Shown here: positions 16,553-24,774 of the stretch, piece after piece | How the letters are laid out: each line of letters begins with the position of its first letter | Position numbering within the stretch: position 1 is the first letter of the stretch | From: Streptomyces barringtoniae | GTDB lineage: Bacteria; Actinomycetota; Actinomycetes; Streptomycetales; Streptomycetaceae | Assembly: GCF_020819595.1 (NCBI RefSeq) | Contig: NZ_JAJHNP010000022.1 | Span: forward strand, 105,226-169,225 | DNA: 64,000 bases | Reading direction: 5' to 3' | Notes under the pieces: generated by a model | The model's database searches: none | What the model saw: the letters and a program-made list of their open reading frames with translations, nothing else | What the model was told of the DNA's origin: nothing | Made by a program: the position numbers and the translations under genes

Positions 16553-17659
16553 TCAGTGTGCAGCGTGTCCCGCGCGGGCGTCGGCCATCCGCTGCTCGGC
16601 GATCCGGTCGGCCGCCGCGGCCGGCGGAATCCCGTCTGCCTTCGCACGTGCGAATATGGCCAGCGTGGTGTCGAAGATCCTCGCGGCCTTCGCCTTGCAC
16701 CGGTCGAAGTCGAACCCGTGCAGCTCGTCGGCCACCTGGATGACCCCGCCGGCGTTCACCACGTAGTCCGGCGCGTAGAGGATCCCGCGGTCCGCGAGGT
16801 CCTTCTCCACGCCCGGGTGCGCGAGCTGGTTGTTGGCCGCGCCGCACACCACCTTGGCGGTGAGCACCGGCACGCTGGCGTCGTTCAGGGCGCCGCCGAG
16901 CGCACAGGGGGCGTAGATCTCCAGCCCCTCGACCCGGATCAGCTCCTCGGTGTCGGCGACGGCCGTCACGCCCTCCGGGTGCTGGTCGAGGATCCGCTGG
17001 ACGGCGTCCCCGCGCACGTCCGTGATCACGACCTCGGCGCCCTCGTCCAGCAGGTGCTTCACCAGGTGGTGGCCGACCTTGCCGACGCCGGCGATGCCGA
17101 CCTTGCGGCCGCGCAGCGAGGGGTCGCCCCACAGGTGCTGGGCGGAGGCGCGCATGCCCTGGTAGACGCCGAAGGCGGTGAGCACGGAGGAGTCTCCGGC
17201 GCCGCCGTTCTCGGGCGACCGGCCGGTGGTCCAGCAGCACTCGCGGGCCACGACGTCCATGTCGGCGACGTAGGTGCCGACGTCGCAGGCGGTGACGTAG
17301 CGCCCGCCGAGCGAGGCGACCATACGGCCGTAGGCGAGGAGCAGTTCCTCGGTCTTGTCACGCTCCGGGTCGCCGATGATCACGGCCTTGCCGCCGCCGT
17401 GGTCGAGGCCGGCCATGGCGTTCTTGTACGACATGCCGCGGGCGAGGTTGAGGGCGTCGGCGACGGCCTCGGCCTCGGTCGCGTAGGGATAGAAGCGCGT
17501 GCCGCCGAGGGCGGGGCCCAGGGCGGTGGAGTGGATGGCGATCACGGCCTTGAGGCCGCTCGCGCGGTCCTGGCAGAGCACGACCTGCTCATGGCCGCCC
17601 TGGTCCGAGTGGAACAGGGCATGCAGGACATCAGCAGACGCGCCGGTTACGTCGGTCAC
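16553..17659 (-). CDS. vdh: Valine (branched-chain amino acid) dehydrogenase
   Basis: Vdh oxidatively deaminates valine, leucine and isoleucine with NAD+, feeding branched-chain acyl precursors for fatty acids and polyketides. The 368-residue protein belongs to the Glu/Leu/Phe/Val dehydrogenase family. It has LGPALGGTRFYPY near the N-terminus, the catalytic Lys in GLDHGGGKAVIIG, a Rossmann motif GIAGVGKVGHHL, and APCALGGALND / VVCGAANNQLAHPG. It starts with GTG at 17659. It diverges from an unknown gene. From memory the sequence is very close to S. coelicolor Vdh. Confidence 0.97.
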   Translation of the reverse strand: MTDVTGASADVLHALFHSDQGGHEQVVLCQDRASGLKAVIAIHSTALGPALGGTRFYPYATEAEAVADALNLARGMSYKNAMAGLDHGGGKAVIIGDPERDKTEELLLAYGRMVASLGGRYVTACDVGTYVADMDVVARECCWTTGRSPENGGAGDSSVLTAFGVYQGMRASAQHLWGDPSLRGRKVGIAGVGKVGHHLVKHLLDEGAEVVITDVRGDAVQRILDQHPEGVTAVADTEELIRVEGLEIYAPCALGGALNDASVPVLTAKVVCGAANNQLAHPGVEKDLADRGILYAPDYVVNAGGVIQVADELHGFDFDRCKAKAARIFDTTLAIFARAKADGIPPAAAADRIAEQRMADARAGHAAH

Positions 17660-17863
17660 TGTGGTGACTCCTGTGTACTAGCGGCGAGTGGGGCATCCGG
17701 CCCCCGTGCGGGTGGCGGGGCGCCGGCTGGCATGAGCGTAGAGCCTCGGCACGACCACCGTCCGCGCAGTGTTCAGGATCACTCTCGCGCGCCGCTCGCG
17801 CACGTATGTCCGTGGGACGATTTGCAGTGGTTTCGAGCGGGGCCCGATGGGGAGGGAGCAGGC

Positions 17864-18706
17864 GTGCCGAAGGTGTCCTCCGTGGTCGTCCCCTATGCCG
17901 CGTACCTGCGCGTGTACGAGCCGCTGGGCGCCTTCCCGGAGCCGGAGCGCGGCCACTGGGCCCGCTACGCCCGCCGCTCCGACCGTCCCTCCTACCAGGA
18001 CGAACTGCGCCGCTCCCTGGCCGACTTGTTGCCCATCCCGCCGGTCGCGGTGCCGGTGCACGAGAGCAGCGACGCCTTCGTGGCGGAGGTCGACGGGGTG
18101 GTCTGCGTGTGCCCCTGGCGGACCCGGCTGCGCGGCTGGCAGGCGCTCGGCGAGCTGGCCGAGGAGCTTCCGGCGCCGGTCCTGGACGCGGTGCTGCCCC
18201 CGGTCGTACGGCGCCAGGCCGCCCAGGACTACGAACGCTGGCTGGCCCGCAACCCCGACGCCCGTCCGTGGATCCGTACGGCGACCTGGCAGGTGCCGCT
18301 GAACTGGTTCGTGCTCGTCTCCGACGAGGAGCGGCGCTACGAGAAGGGCACCGCCGAGGTGCCCCCGCTGCTGCGCTACCGCACGCCGATGGTGCAGGCC
18401 CGGCGGCGGGTGGCGCGGGCGCTGCGCACGCTGAGGGACACCGTCGAGGAGAGCCCGCTGATCGACGGCCTGGTGGACGTCGGCCGCTGGCTGGAGGAGT
18501 TCCACCCGCGCTCGCTGGTGGAGCTGGACTACGGCGGTCTGGTGCATGTGCTGTCGGCGGGCGAGCTGGAGGGCGACCACTCGGCGGCGGACGTGGCCGA
18601 GGGCATCCAGGCGCTGCGGCGGGGCGACGGGACGGCGGCCGGGGAGGCCTACGTGCGGCTCGTGGAGCGGTGGCGGGCGGTCCGGGACCGGCGCTCGGCG
18701 AACTGA
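17864..18706 (+). CDS. Conserved hypothetical protein upstream of bldC
   Basis: This 280-residue protein has no recognised domain. It starts with GTG at 17864 behind a GGGAGGGAG ribosome site. Visible features are VVVPYAAYLRVYEPLGAF at the N-terminus, a Trp/Arg-rich middle (VCPWRTRLRGWQALGELAEEL; WIRTATWQVPLNWFVLV) and a helical, charged C-terminus. There is no signal peptide or membrane helix, so it is probably cytoplasmic. The position between vdh and bldC matches a conserved Streptomyces gene. A developmental role could be suspected only from that neighbourhood. Confidence 0.8.
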   Translation: MPKVSSVVVPYAAYLRVYEPLGAFPEPERGHWARYARRSDRPSYQDELRRSLADLLPIPPVAVPVHESSDAFVAEVDGVVCVCPWRTRLRGWQALGELAEELPAPVLDAVLPPVVRRQAAQDYERWLARNPDARPWIRTATWQVPLNWFVLVSDEERRYEKGTAEVPPLLRYRTPMVQARRRVARALRTLRDTVEESPLIDGLVDVGRWLEEFHPRSLVELDYGGLVHVLSAGELEGDHSAADVAEGIQALRRGDGTAAGEAYVRLVERWRAVRDRRSAN

Positions 18707-18726
18707 GGTTCCCGAATCCCTCAGGA

Positions 18727-18740
18727 GTGACGTACGTCAC
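18727..18740. promoter_or_regulatory. Crp-like palindrome upstream of bldC
   Basis: GTGACGTACGTCAC is a perfect 14-bp palindrome. It matches the published Streptomyces Crp pattern GTG-N6-G-N-CAC. The same GTGAC-N4-GTCAC form recurs at 19805 and 30585. It lies 21 bp after the stop of the upstream gene and about 500 bp before bldC. Confidence 0.5.
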
Positions 18741-18986
18741 GGCTCGAACGGCGTCGAACGGCGTACGGTCTAGGCCACTTGACCATGTGACGGGACGTTG
18801 GTCCCGATCTGGACTTTTGCCCCAAGGGTGATGGACGGCACTTACGCGGCTCTTGCGTCGCTTGCCACCCCTCATGCCAAAATAGGACAAGGAGTCCGGG
18901 GAGGGCTCCGTCCGTCCAGCTGTGCTCCATTGTGGGCGGAATCTCGGCATTGCCTGCTTTGGGGGGTCTTGTGGCTCCTGATCGTC

Positions 18987-19005
18987 CTGTGACTGATCGT
19001 CACAG
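18987..19005. promoter_or_regulatory. Inverted repeat in the bldC leader
   Basis: CTGTGACTGATCGTCACAG has perfect 7-bp arms around a 5-bp centre. It resembles the palindrome at 18727 with one extra central base. It may be an operator or an RNA hairpin. Confidence 0.4.
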
Positions 19006-19244
19006 TGGCGTGACTGTCCGCTATGGCATGGTCCATCGGCTTCCGTCGCTGATGAACACCTGGGAGGGCAATTCCATCGGTTTGGCCGACGCGGCTGGAC
19101 AGATGGTGTAGTTGTAGTGCCGAGGACAAGCCGTTCGTCCTATAACCGACTCGACTCGCGTCCGCCATTTCGGGCAACGCGGGTCAAGGTGCAGAATTTA
19201 GAGGAAAGAACCGAGAAGGTTCGGTTCTCCCGAGGAGGCCGCTC

Positions 19245-19451
19245 ATGACCGCTCGCACCCCTGATGCCGAGCCGCTGCTGACCCCGGCTGAGGTCGCCAC
19301 GATGTTCCGCGTCGACCCGAAGACGGTCACGCGGTGGGCGAAGGCCGGCAAGCTTACTTCCATCCGCACGCTCGGCGGGCACCGCCGCTACCGCGAGGCC
19401 GAGGTCCGCGCACTGCTCGCGGGCATCCCGCAGCAGCGCAGCGAGGCCTGA
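19245..19451 (+). CDS. bldC: Developmental regulator BldC (MerR-type DNA-binding protein)
   Basis: BldC is a 68-residue, single-domain MerR-like winged-helix protein that binds direct repeats cooperatively and controls the timing of Streptomyces development and antibiotic production. The sequence has the helix-turn-helix LTPAEVATMFRVDPKTVTRW, the wing GKLTSIRTLGGHRRYRE, and a short tail ending QQRSEA. It lacks the dimerisation and effector domains of classical MerR proteins, as known for BldC. The ATG at 19245 follows a strong CGAGGAGG site. It is monocistronic, with a long upstream region and a strong terminator downstream. Confidence 0.98.
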   Translation: MTARTPDAEPLLTPAEVATMFRVDPKTVTRWAKAGKLTSIRTLGGHRRYREAEVRALLAGIPQQRSEA

Positions 19452-19598
19452 ACAACCGAATAATCGGGCAATCCGGCAGGTCCCCCAATCGGCCGAGGCG
19501 CCCGAAGCCCTAGCTCCAAGCGACGCGGGACCTGCCCCAACAGGGCCCTCGCCCAAGCCGAAGAGAACGTTGTAGGCAGCGACACAGGGTGCGTCGTA

Positions 19599-19638
19599 GA
19601 TCGCGCTGGACTCCGCCGGGTCCAGCGCGATCTTTTTT
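19599..19638 (+). terminator. Intrinsic terminator downstream of bldC
   Basis: A perfect 13-bp stem (GATCGCGCTGGAC and complement) with an 8-nt loop is followed by TTTTTT. It lies 148 bp after the bldC stop. This is one of the most canonical terminators in the window. Confidence 0.92.
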
Positions 19639-19753
19639 GTGCGCTGGTCGGGGTGCGGACGGGGTCGCTGTGAGCGGCCTTGTGGGAGTCTGGGCAGGCC
19701 TGTCGCAACAACTGTGCGTGACCCCTGAGAGGGGTGCAATTGCACATATTAAA

Positions 19754-19781
19754 TTGACCCGTTGTAGGCCAGGGGTAAGTA
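19754..19781 (+). promoter_or_regulatory. Orphan promoter-like element
   Basis: TTGACC at 19754-19759 and TAAGTA at 19776-19781 are spaced by 16 bp in an unusually AT-rich patch (CACATATTAAA just upstream). They point rightward, but no convincing plus-strand gene follows, because the next gene (19914-20105) lies on the minus strand. Confidence 0.4.
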
Positions 19782-19804
19782 CCGCTCTTTCAAAAACTCA
19801 TGCG

Positions 19805-19818
19805 GTGACTCCCGTCAC
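19805..19818. promoter_or_regulatory. Crp-like inverted repeat
   Basis: GTGACTCCCGTCAC has 5-bp inverted arms around 4 bp and fits GTG-N6-G-N-CAC. It lies 24 bp downstream of the orphan promoter-like element. Confidence 0.4.
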
Positions 19819-19913
19819 ACGGCCGGACGGTTGTTGCCGACGGCACGGGTGCGCTAATGGAGTGGCCGGTCCCCAGCGTCCCATGCGGGCAGGGGTGTTG
19901 GGGCCGGCGCCGG

Positions 19914-20105
19914 TCACGCGCTGCGGGGACTTTCGTCCTCGGCTTCCTCGTCGCCCGCTTCGGGGACCCGGGTGCCGGCGTCCATCGCCAGCCGCAGCAG
20001 GTGATGACAGATGGGGCAGTGGCGGGTGAGGTGCCGGTAGGACGAGGCGGCCGCCAGATGGGCCCTCAGCAGTGCCCGCGTCTCGTGCCTGACCGATGCC
20101 GCCAT
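19914..20105 (-). CDS. DUF6274-like small Cys/His-containing protein
   Basis: This 63-residue basic-to-acidic protein has an ordered N-terminal part, with HETRALLRAHLAAASSYRHL followed by HCPICHHLLRLAMD. The C-x2-C together with nearby His residues could form a small zinc site. The tail is acidic and probably disordered. It matches a Streptomyces family I remember as DUF6274. The ATG at 20105 is picked because it starts at the family-like MAAS. Function is unknown. It lies between bldC and the tRNA-Asp/hrpA region. Confidence 0.8.
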   Translation of the reverse strand: MAASVRHETRALLRAHLAAASSYRHLTRHCPICHHLLRLAMDAGTRVPEAGDEEAEDESPRSA

Positions 20106-20221
20106 ACGCCACCTCCGCGGACCGCACAGGGGAACGGGCCCTGTCTTCTGGGTACCGGCGGAATGTGACGCCGTCAAGGGAGCGGGGTGGCTCCGCCGCT
20201 CCAGCCGCTCTCCAGGAGCCC

Positions 20222-20311
20222 TGACCGGGCCCCCTGGGGGCTGCCGCCCCCCCAGACCCCCGCCACGGCCCTGAACGGCCTTGTCCTCGATCGCCGGACG
20301 CGCTGGAAACA
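20222..20311. repeat. Streptomyces dispersed intergenic repeat
   Basis: The segment GGGGGCTGCCGCCCCCC followed by AGACCCCCGCCACGG and TCCTCGATCGCCGGACGCG resembles a repeat I know to be scattered between genes in many Streptomyces genomes. It contains a hairpin-forming inverted repeat. It lies between the DUF6274-like gene and tRNA-Asp. Confidence 0.5.
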
Positions 20312-20343
20312 CGGACCGGCACCGAGAGGCCGACGGGACGCGC

Positions 20344-20387
20344 TGACATGCGGAAGGGCCCGCGTCCGTCGCCGGATGCGGGCCCTT
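20344..20387. repeat. Duplicated tRNA-Asp terminator segment, outer copy
   Basis: These 44 bp are identical to 20463-20506. They are followed by GCGGTCCTGACG at 20395-20406, which equals the 3' end of tRNA-Asp on the minus strand, and after that identity stops. The segment holds a hairpin with arms AAGGGCCCGC / GCGGGCCCTT. Confidence 0.85.
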
Positions 20388-20462
20388 GGTCTGTGCGGTC
20401 CTGACGTGATGTGCCGTGACGATTGCGGCTCCGCCGCGGGCGCGGCCTGCGTCTTGGCGGGG

Positions 20463-20506
20463 TGACATGCGGAAGGGCCCGCGTCCGTCGCCGGATGCGG
20501 GCCCTT
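20463..20506 (-). terminator. tRNA-Asp downstream hairpin (inner copy of 44-bp repeat)
   Basis: The hairpin with 10-bp arms AAGGGCCCGC / GCGGGCCCTT lies 8 bp after the 3' end of tRNA-Asp on the minus strand. It is the second copy of the 44-bp repeat also found at 20344-20387. Confidence 0.65.
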
Positions 20507-20514
20507 CTTTGATG

Positions 20515-20589
20515 CGGTCCTGACGGGATTTGAACCCGCGGCCTCCACCTTGACAGGGTGGCGAGCACTCCAAACTGCTCCACAGGACC
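20515..20589 (-). tRNA. tRNA-Asp(GUC), copy 1
   Basis: This is a 75-nt cloverleaf on the minus strand. Acceptor GGTCCTG pairs with CAGGACC, discriminator G. The anticodon stem CCACC/GGTGG has loop CTGTCAA (anticodon GUC), and the T-arm GCGGGTTCAAATCCCGT is standard. It is identical to the copy at 25122-25196. Confidence 0.97.
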
Positions 20590-20685
20590 AGGTTTCGCGG
20601 CGCTCGGCTTGTGCACTGCGCTGCGAGAAGAGACTGTACAGGAGGTGAGCCCGCCTGGTCGAACTCACCCTCTGTGTCCGAACGA

Positions 20686-23600
20686 TTACGGCACGGCCGC
20701 GTCGATCGCCTTCACGATCCGCTTGTCGGAGACGGGGTACGCGGTGCCGAGGGCATGGGCGAAGTAGCTGACCCGCAACTCCTCGATCATCCAGCGGATG
20801 TCCAGGACCGAGGAGGGGACCGGGCGGCCCTGGGGCAGCTGTTCCAGGAGCCAGGCGTACTCGTCCTGCATCTCGTGGACCTTCTCCATGCGCGTGGTGT
20901 CCCGCTGGACGTTCGTCGGCATCTGCTGCAGGCGACGGTCCGCGGCCACCAGGTAGCGCATCAGGTCGGGCAGGCGCCGTACGCCCGCCCACGTGACGAA
21001 TCCCGGCTTCACGAGGGCGTCCAGCTGCTTGCGTACGTCCGTCAGGTTTGCGAGCAGCGCGGGGCTGCGCACGGCCTTCAGGCGGCGCTCACAGGCCTGC
21101 CAGGCGGCCAGCACCTGCTGCACCTGGGCGACCGTACGGACCGTCGTGTCGACGATCTCCGCGCGCACCTTGTCGTACAGCTTCCGGTACGACTCCTCGT
21201 CCCAGACCGGACCCCCGAAGTCCGCGATCAGCCTGTCGGCCGCCGCCATCGCGCAGTCGTCGAACAACGCCTGGACGGAGCCGTGCGGGTTCGCGGAGAG
21301 CGCCAGCTTCTGGGCGTTCGTCAGCTTCTCGGACGCGAACTTCGCCGGGTTCACCGGGATGTTGCGCAGGATCAGGCGCCGGGTGCCCTTCCACATGGCC
21401 TCGGCCTGCTCGGCCTCCGTGTCGAAGAGGCGGACGGAGACGGTGTCGCCGTCGTCCACGAGGGCCGGGTAGGCCTTGACCGGCTGGCCGGCCCGGCGGG
21501 TCTCGAAGACACGGGTGAGGGTGCCGATCGTCCAGTCGGCCAGGCCCTTGCGCTCCAGGGACTCGCCGCCCTCGCGGGACGCGGTCGCCGCGGCCGCCTG
21601 GGACAGGGCCTTCCTCGCCTTCGGCTTCAGACTGAGCTTCAGCGCCTCCAGGTCCTTGTCCTCGGCCAGCTTCCGGCGCCGCTCGTCGACGATCCGGAAG
21701 GTGATCTTGAGGTGGTCGGGGACCTTGGACCAGTCGAAGTCGTCGGCTTCGAAGGGGACGCCGACCATGCGCTTCAGCTCGCGGGCCATCGTCACCGTCA
21801 GCGGCTCCTGGAGGGGCACCGCCTTGTCCAGGAAGGCCCTGGCGTAGTTCGGCGCGGGGACGTAGTGACGGCGGATCGGCTTGGGCAGGGAGCGGATGAG
21901 TTCCGTCACCACCTCCTCGCGCAGGCCCGGGATCTGCCAGTCGAAGCCCTCGTCCGTGACCTGGTTGAGGACCTGCAGCGGGACGTGGACCGTGACGCCG
22001 TCCGCGTCCGCGCCCGGCTCGAACTGGTAGGTCACCCGGAACTTCAGCGGCCCCTGCCGCCAGGAGTCCGGGTAGTCGGCCTTGGTGACCGCCTCCGCCG
22101 ACTCCCGGATCAGCATCTCCCGCTCGAAGTCCAGGAAGTCCGGCTGCTCGTGCCGCTTGCGCTTCCACCAGGAGTCGAAGTGCGCGCCGGACACCACGTG
22201 TTCGGGCACCCGCTGGTCGTAGAAGTCGAAGAGTGTCTCGTCGTCGACCACGATGTCCCGGCGCCGCGCCCGGTGCTCCAGTTCCTCGACCTCGCTGAGG
22301 AGTCTGCGGTTGTCGGCGAAGAACTTGTGGTGCGTGCGCCAGTCGCCCTCCACCAGCGCGTTGCGGATGAACAGCTCCCGGCTCGTCTCCGGGTCGATGC
22401 GGCCGTAGTTCACCTTGCGCTGGGCGACGATCGGCACGCCGTACAACGTGACCTTCTCGTACGCCATCACGGCCGCCTGGTCCTTCTCCCAGTGCGGCTC
22501 GCTGTAGGTCCGCTTCAGAAGGTGCTCGGCGAGCGGTTCGACCCACTCGGGCTCGATCTTCGCGTTGACCCGCGCCCAGAGCCGGCTCGTCTCCACCAGC
22601 TCGGCCGACATCACGAACTTCGGCTGCTTCTTGAACAGCGCCGAACCCGGGAAGATCGCGAACTTGGCGTTGCGGGCGCCCAGGTACTCGTTCTTGTTGC
22701 CGTCCTTCACATCCTTCATGCCGATGTGGGAGAGGAGGCCGGCGAGGAGCGAGACGTGGATGCGGTCGCCGGGGGCGTCCTCCTCGTTGAGGTGGATGCC
22801 CATCTGCTTGGCGACCGTCCGCAGCTGGGTGTAGATGTCCTGCCATTCGCGAATGCGCAGGAAGTTCAGGTACTCCTGCTTGCACATCCGCCGGAAGGAA
22901 CTGGATCCGCGCTCCTTCTGCTGCTCGCGGACGTACCGCCACAGGTTGAGGTAGGCGAGGAAGTCGCTGGTCTCGTCCTTGAAGCGGGCGTGCTGCTGGT
23001 CGGCCTGGGTCTGCTTGTCGGCCGGGCGCTCGCGCGGGTCCTGGATGGACAGCGCGGCCGCGATGACCATGACCTCGCGGGCACAGCCGTTCTTGTCGGC
23101 CTCCAGGACCATGCGGGCCAGGCGCGGGTCGACGGGCAGCTGGGCGAGCTTGCGGCCGGTGTCGGTGAGCCGTTTCCGCGGGTCCTTCTGCTCGGCGTCG
23201 AGCGCGCCCAGCTCCTGCAGCAGCTGCACGCCGTCGCGGATGTTGCGGTGGTCCGGCGGGTCGATGAAGGGGAACTTCTCGATGTCGCCGAGACCGGCCG
23301 CGGTCATCTGGAGGATGACGGAGGCCAGGTTCGTACGGAGGATCTCCGCGTCCGTGAACTCCGAGCGGGCGAGGAAGTCGTCCTCGGAGTACAGGCGGAT
23401 GCAGATGCCGTCGCTCGTACGGCCGCAGCGGCCCTTGCGCTGGTTGGCGCTGGCCTGGGAGATCGGCTCGATGGGCAGCCGCTGGACCTTGGTGCGGTGG
23501 CTGTAGCGGCTGATCCGGGCGAAGCCGGGGTCGATGACGTACCTGATGCCGGGGACGGTGAGGGAGGTCTCGGCGACGTTGGTGGCCAGAACGATCCTGC

Positions 23601-24630
23601 GCCCGGTGTGCGGCTGGAAGACCCGGTGCTGCTCGGCGTGCGAGAGCCGGGCGTAGAGGGGAAGGATCTCCGTGAAGCGGTACTTCTTCTTCTCCAGCGC
23701 GTCGGCGGTGTCCCGGATCTCCCGCTCCCCGGAGAGGAAGACGAGGATGTCGCCCCGGCCTTCGGCCTGGAGTTCCTCGACCGCCTCGCAGATGGCGGTG
23801 ATCTGGTCCCGGTCGGCGTCGTCGGAGTCCTCCTCCAGGAGCGGCCGGTAGCGGACCTCCACGGGATACGTCCGCCCGCTGACCTCGACGATCGGGGCGT
23901 CGCCGAAGTGCCGGGAGAAGCGCTCGGGGTCGATGGTCGCCGATGTGATGACGACCTTCAGATCCGGCCGCTTGGGCAGCAGCTGGGCCAGGTAACCGAG
24001 CAGGAAGTCGATGTTGAGGGACCGCTCGTGGGCCTCGTCGATGATGATCGTGTCGTAGGCGCGCAGCTCGCGGTCGGTCTGGATCTCGGCGAGCAGGATG
24101 CCGTCGGTCATCAGCTTGATGAAGGTGGCGTCCGGGTTCACCTGGTCGGTGAAGCGCACCTTCCAGCCGACGGACTCGCCGAGGGGCGTCCTCAGCTCCT
24201 CCGCCACGCGCTCGGCGACGGTGCGGGCGGCGATACGCCGGGGCTGGGTGTGCCCGATCATGCCGCGCACGCCGCGCCCCAGCTCCAGACAGATCTTCGG
24301 GATCTGCGTGGTCTTTCCGGAACCGGTCTCACCGGCCACGATGACGACCTGGTGATCGCGGATGGCCGCCGCGATCTCGTCCTTCTTCTGGCTGACCGGC
24401 AGCTGTTCCGGGTAGCTGATGGAGGGCACACGGGAGCGCCGCTCGGCCATCCGGACCTCGGCCTTGCCGACCTCCGCCTCGATCTCGGCGAGGACGGCGG
24501 CGCGGGCCTCCGGCTTACGGATCTTGCGCGCGCCCTCGAGCCGCCGGCCGAGCCGATGCGCGTCGCGCAGCGACAACTCGGTCAGACGGGGGGCGAGGGT
24601 GCCGAGAACGGGGGCGGGATGCGTAGACAT
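20686..24630 (-). CDS. hrpA: ATP-dependent RNA helicase HrpA
   Basis: HrpA is a DEAH-box RNA helicase. The 1314-residue protein matches the usual length of about 1300. Motifs are complete: GETGSGKTTQIPKICLEL (I, about residue 101), DEAHERSLNIDFLLGY (II), SATIDPERFSRHFG (III), VAETSLTVPGIRYVID (V) and QRKGRCGRTSDGICIRL (VI). These are followed by HA2, an OB-fold region and the HrpA-specific C-terminal DUF3418 region. In other bacteria HrpA rescues stalled or collided ribosomes and processes mRNA. It starts with ATG 24630 and ends about 100 bp from tRNA-Asp. Confidence 0.97.
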   Translation of the reverse strand: MSTHPAPVLGTLAPRLTELSLRDAHRLGRRLEGARKIRKPEARAAVLAEIEAEVGKAEVRMAERRSRVPSISYPEQLPVSQKKDEIAAAIRDHQVVIVAGETGSGKTTQIPKICLELGRGVRGMIGHTQPRRIAARTVAERVAEELRTPLGESVGWKVRFTDQVNPDATFIKLMTDGILLAEIQTDRELRAYDTIIIDEAHERSLNIDFLLGYLAQLLPKRPDLKVVITSATIDPERFSRHFGDAPIVEVSGRTYPVEVRYRPLLEEDSDDADRDQITAICEAVEELQAEGRGDILVFLSGEREIRDTADALEKKKYRFTEILPLYARLSHAEQHRVFQPHTGRRIVLATNVAETSLTVPGIRYVIDPGFARISRYSHRTKVQRLPIEPISQASANQRKGRCGRTSDGICIRLYSEDDFLARSEFTDAEILRTNLASVILQMTAAGLGDIEKFPFIDPPDHRNIRDGVQLLQELGALDAEQKDPRKRLTDTGRKLAQLPVDPRLARMVLEADKNGCAREVMVIAAALSIQDPRERPADKQTQADQQHARFKDETSDFLAYLNLWRYVREQQKERGSSSFRRMCKQEYLNFLRIREWQDIYTQLRTVAKQMGIHLNEEDAPGDRIHVSLLAGLLSHIGMKDVKDGNKNEYLGARNAKFAIFPGSALFKKQPKFVMSAELVETSRLWARVNAKIEPEWVEPLAEHLLKRTYSEPHWEKDQAAVMAYEKVTLYGVPIVAQRKVNYGRIDPETSRELFIRNALVEGDWRTHHKFFADNRRLLSEVEELEHRARRRDIVVDDETLFDFYDQRVPEHVVSGAHFDSWWKRKRHEQPDFLDFEREMLIRESAEAVTKADYPDSWRQGPLKFRVTYQFEPGADADGVTVHVPLQVLNQVTDEGFDWQIPGLREEVVTELIRSLPKPIRRHYVPAPNYARAFLDKAVPLQEPLTVTMARELKRMVGVPFEADDFDWSKVPDHLKITFRIVDERRRKLAEDKDLEALKLSLKPKARKALSQAAAATASREGGESLERKGLADWTIGTLTRVFETRRAGQPVKAYPALVDDGDTVSVRLFDTEAEQAEAMWKGTRRLILRNIPVNPAKFASEKLTNAQKLALSANPHGSVQALFDDCAMAAADRLIADFGGPVWDEESYRKLYDKVRAEIVDTTVRTVAQVQQVLAAWQACERRLKAVRSPALLANLTDVRKQLDALVKPGFVTWAGVRRLPDLMRYLVAADRRLQQMPTNVQRDTTRMEKVHEMQDEYAWLLEQLPQGRPVPSSVLDIRWMIEELRVSYFAHALGTAYPVSDKRIVKAIDAAVP

Positions 24631-24687
24631 ACGCGATCCAGGATCTCACCCCGCCCGAAAAACACGCGAACGATTTGCCCGCGGTGT

Positions 24688-24774
24688 TCAGAGGGTGCGC
24701 CGGGCCGGCGGTGCGACGGCCTTGATGCCCAGGTAGGCGGTGGTCGTGCCGCTGACCGCGGTGCCCTGGCTCAT
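24688..24774 (-). CDS. Candidate 28-residue peptide coupled to the DivIVA-like gene
   Basis: An ATG at 24772-24774 overlaps the TGA of the upstream DivIVA-like gene (ATGA) and opens a 28-codon frame. The peptide runs MSQGTAVSGTTTAYLGIKAV, then APPARRTL. It is mildly hydrophobic with a basic end. The 4-bp overlap and placement before hrpA suggest translational coupling, but so short a frame could occur by chance. I recognise no homologue. Confidence 0.35.
   Translation of the reverse strand: MSQGTAVSGTTTAYLGIKAVAPPARRTL

Larger units (their letters stand above)
18707..19244 (+). promoter_or_regulatory. Long bldC upstream region
   Basis: This 538-bp non-coding stretch precedes bldC. It contains a perfect palindrome GTGACGTACGTCAC at 18727-18740 and an inverted repeat CTGTGACTGATCGTCACAG at 18987-19005. 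There is also a short direct repeat TCGAACGGCG near 18744 and TATAAC at 19141-19146, a possible -10 without a convincing -35. AT content rises toward bldC. A long untranslated leader or several promoters would fit a developmental regulator, but I cannot place the transcription start. Confidence 0.5.

Noticed and set aside
19140..19745. 201-codon minus-strand frame across bldC and its terminator
   Set aside because: It runs through bldC and a perfect terminator. Part of it (SAIYDAPCVAAYNVLFGLGE) looks protein-like, but no start with ribosome site or family similarity supports it.
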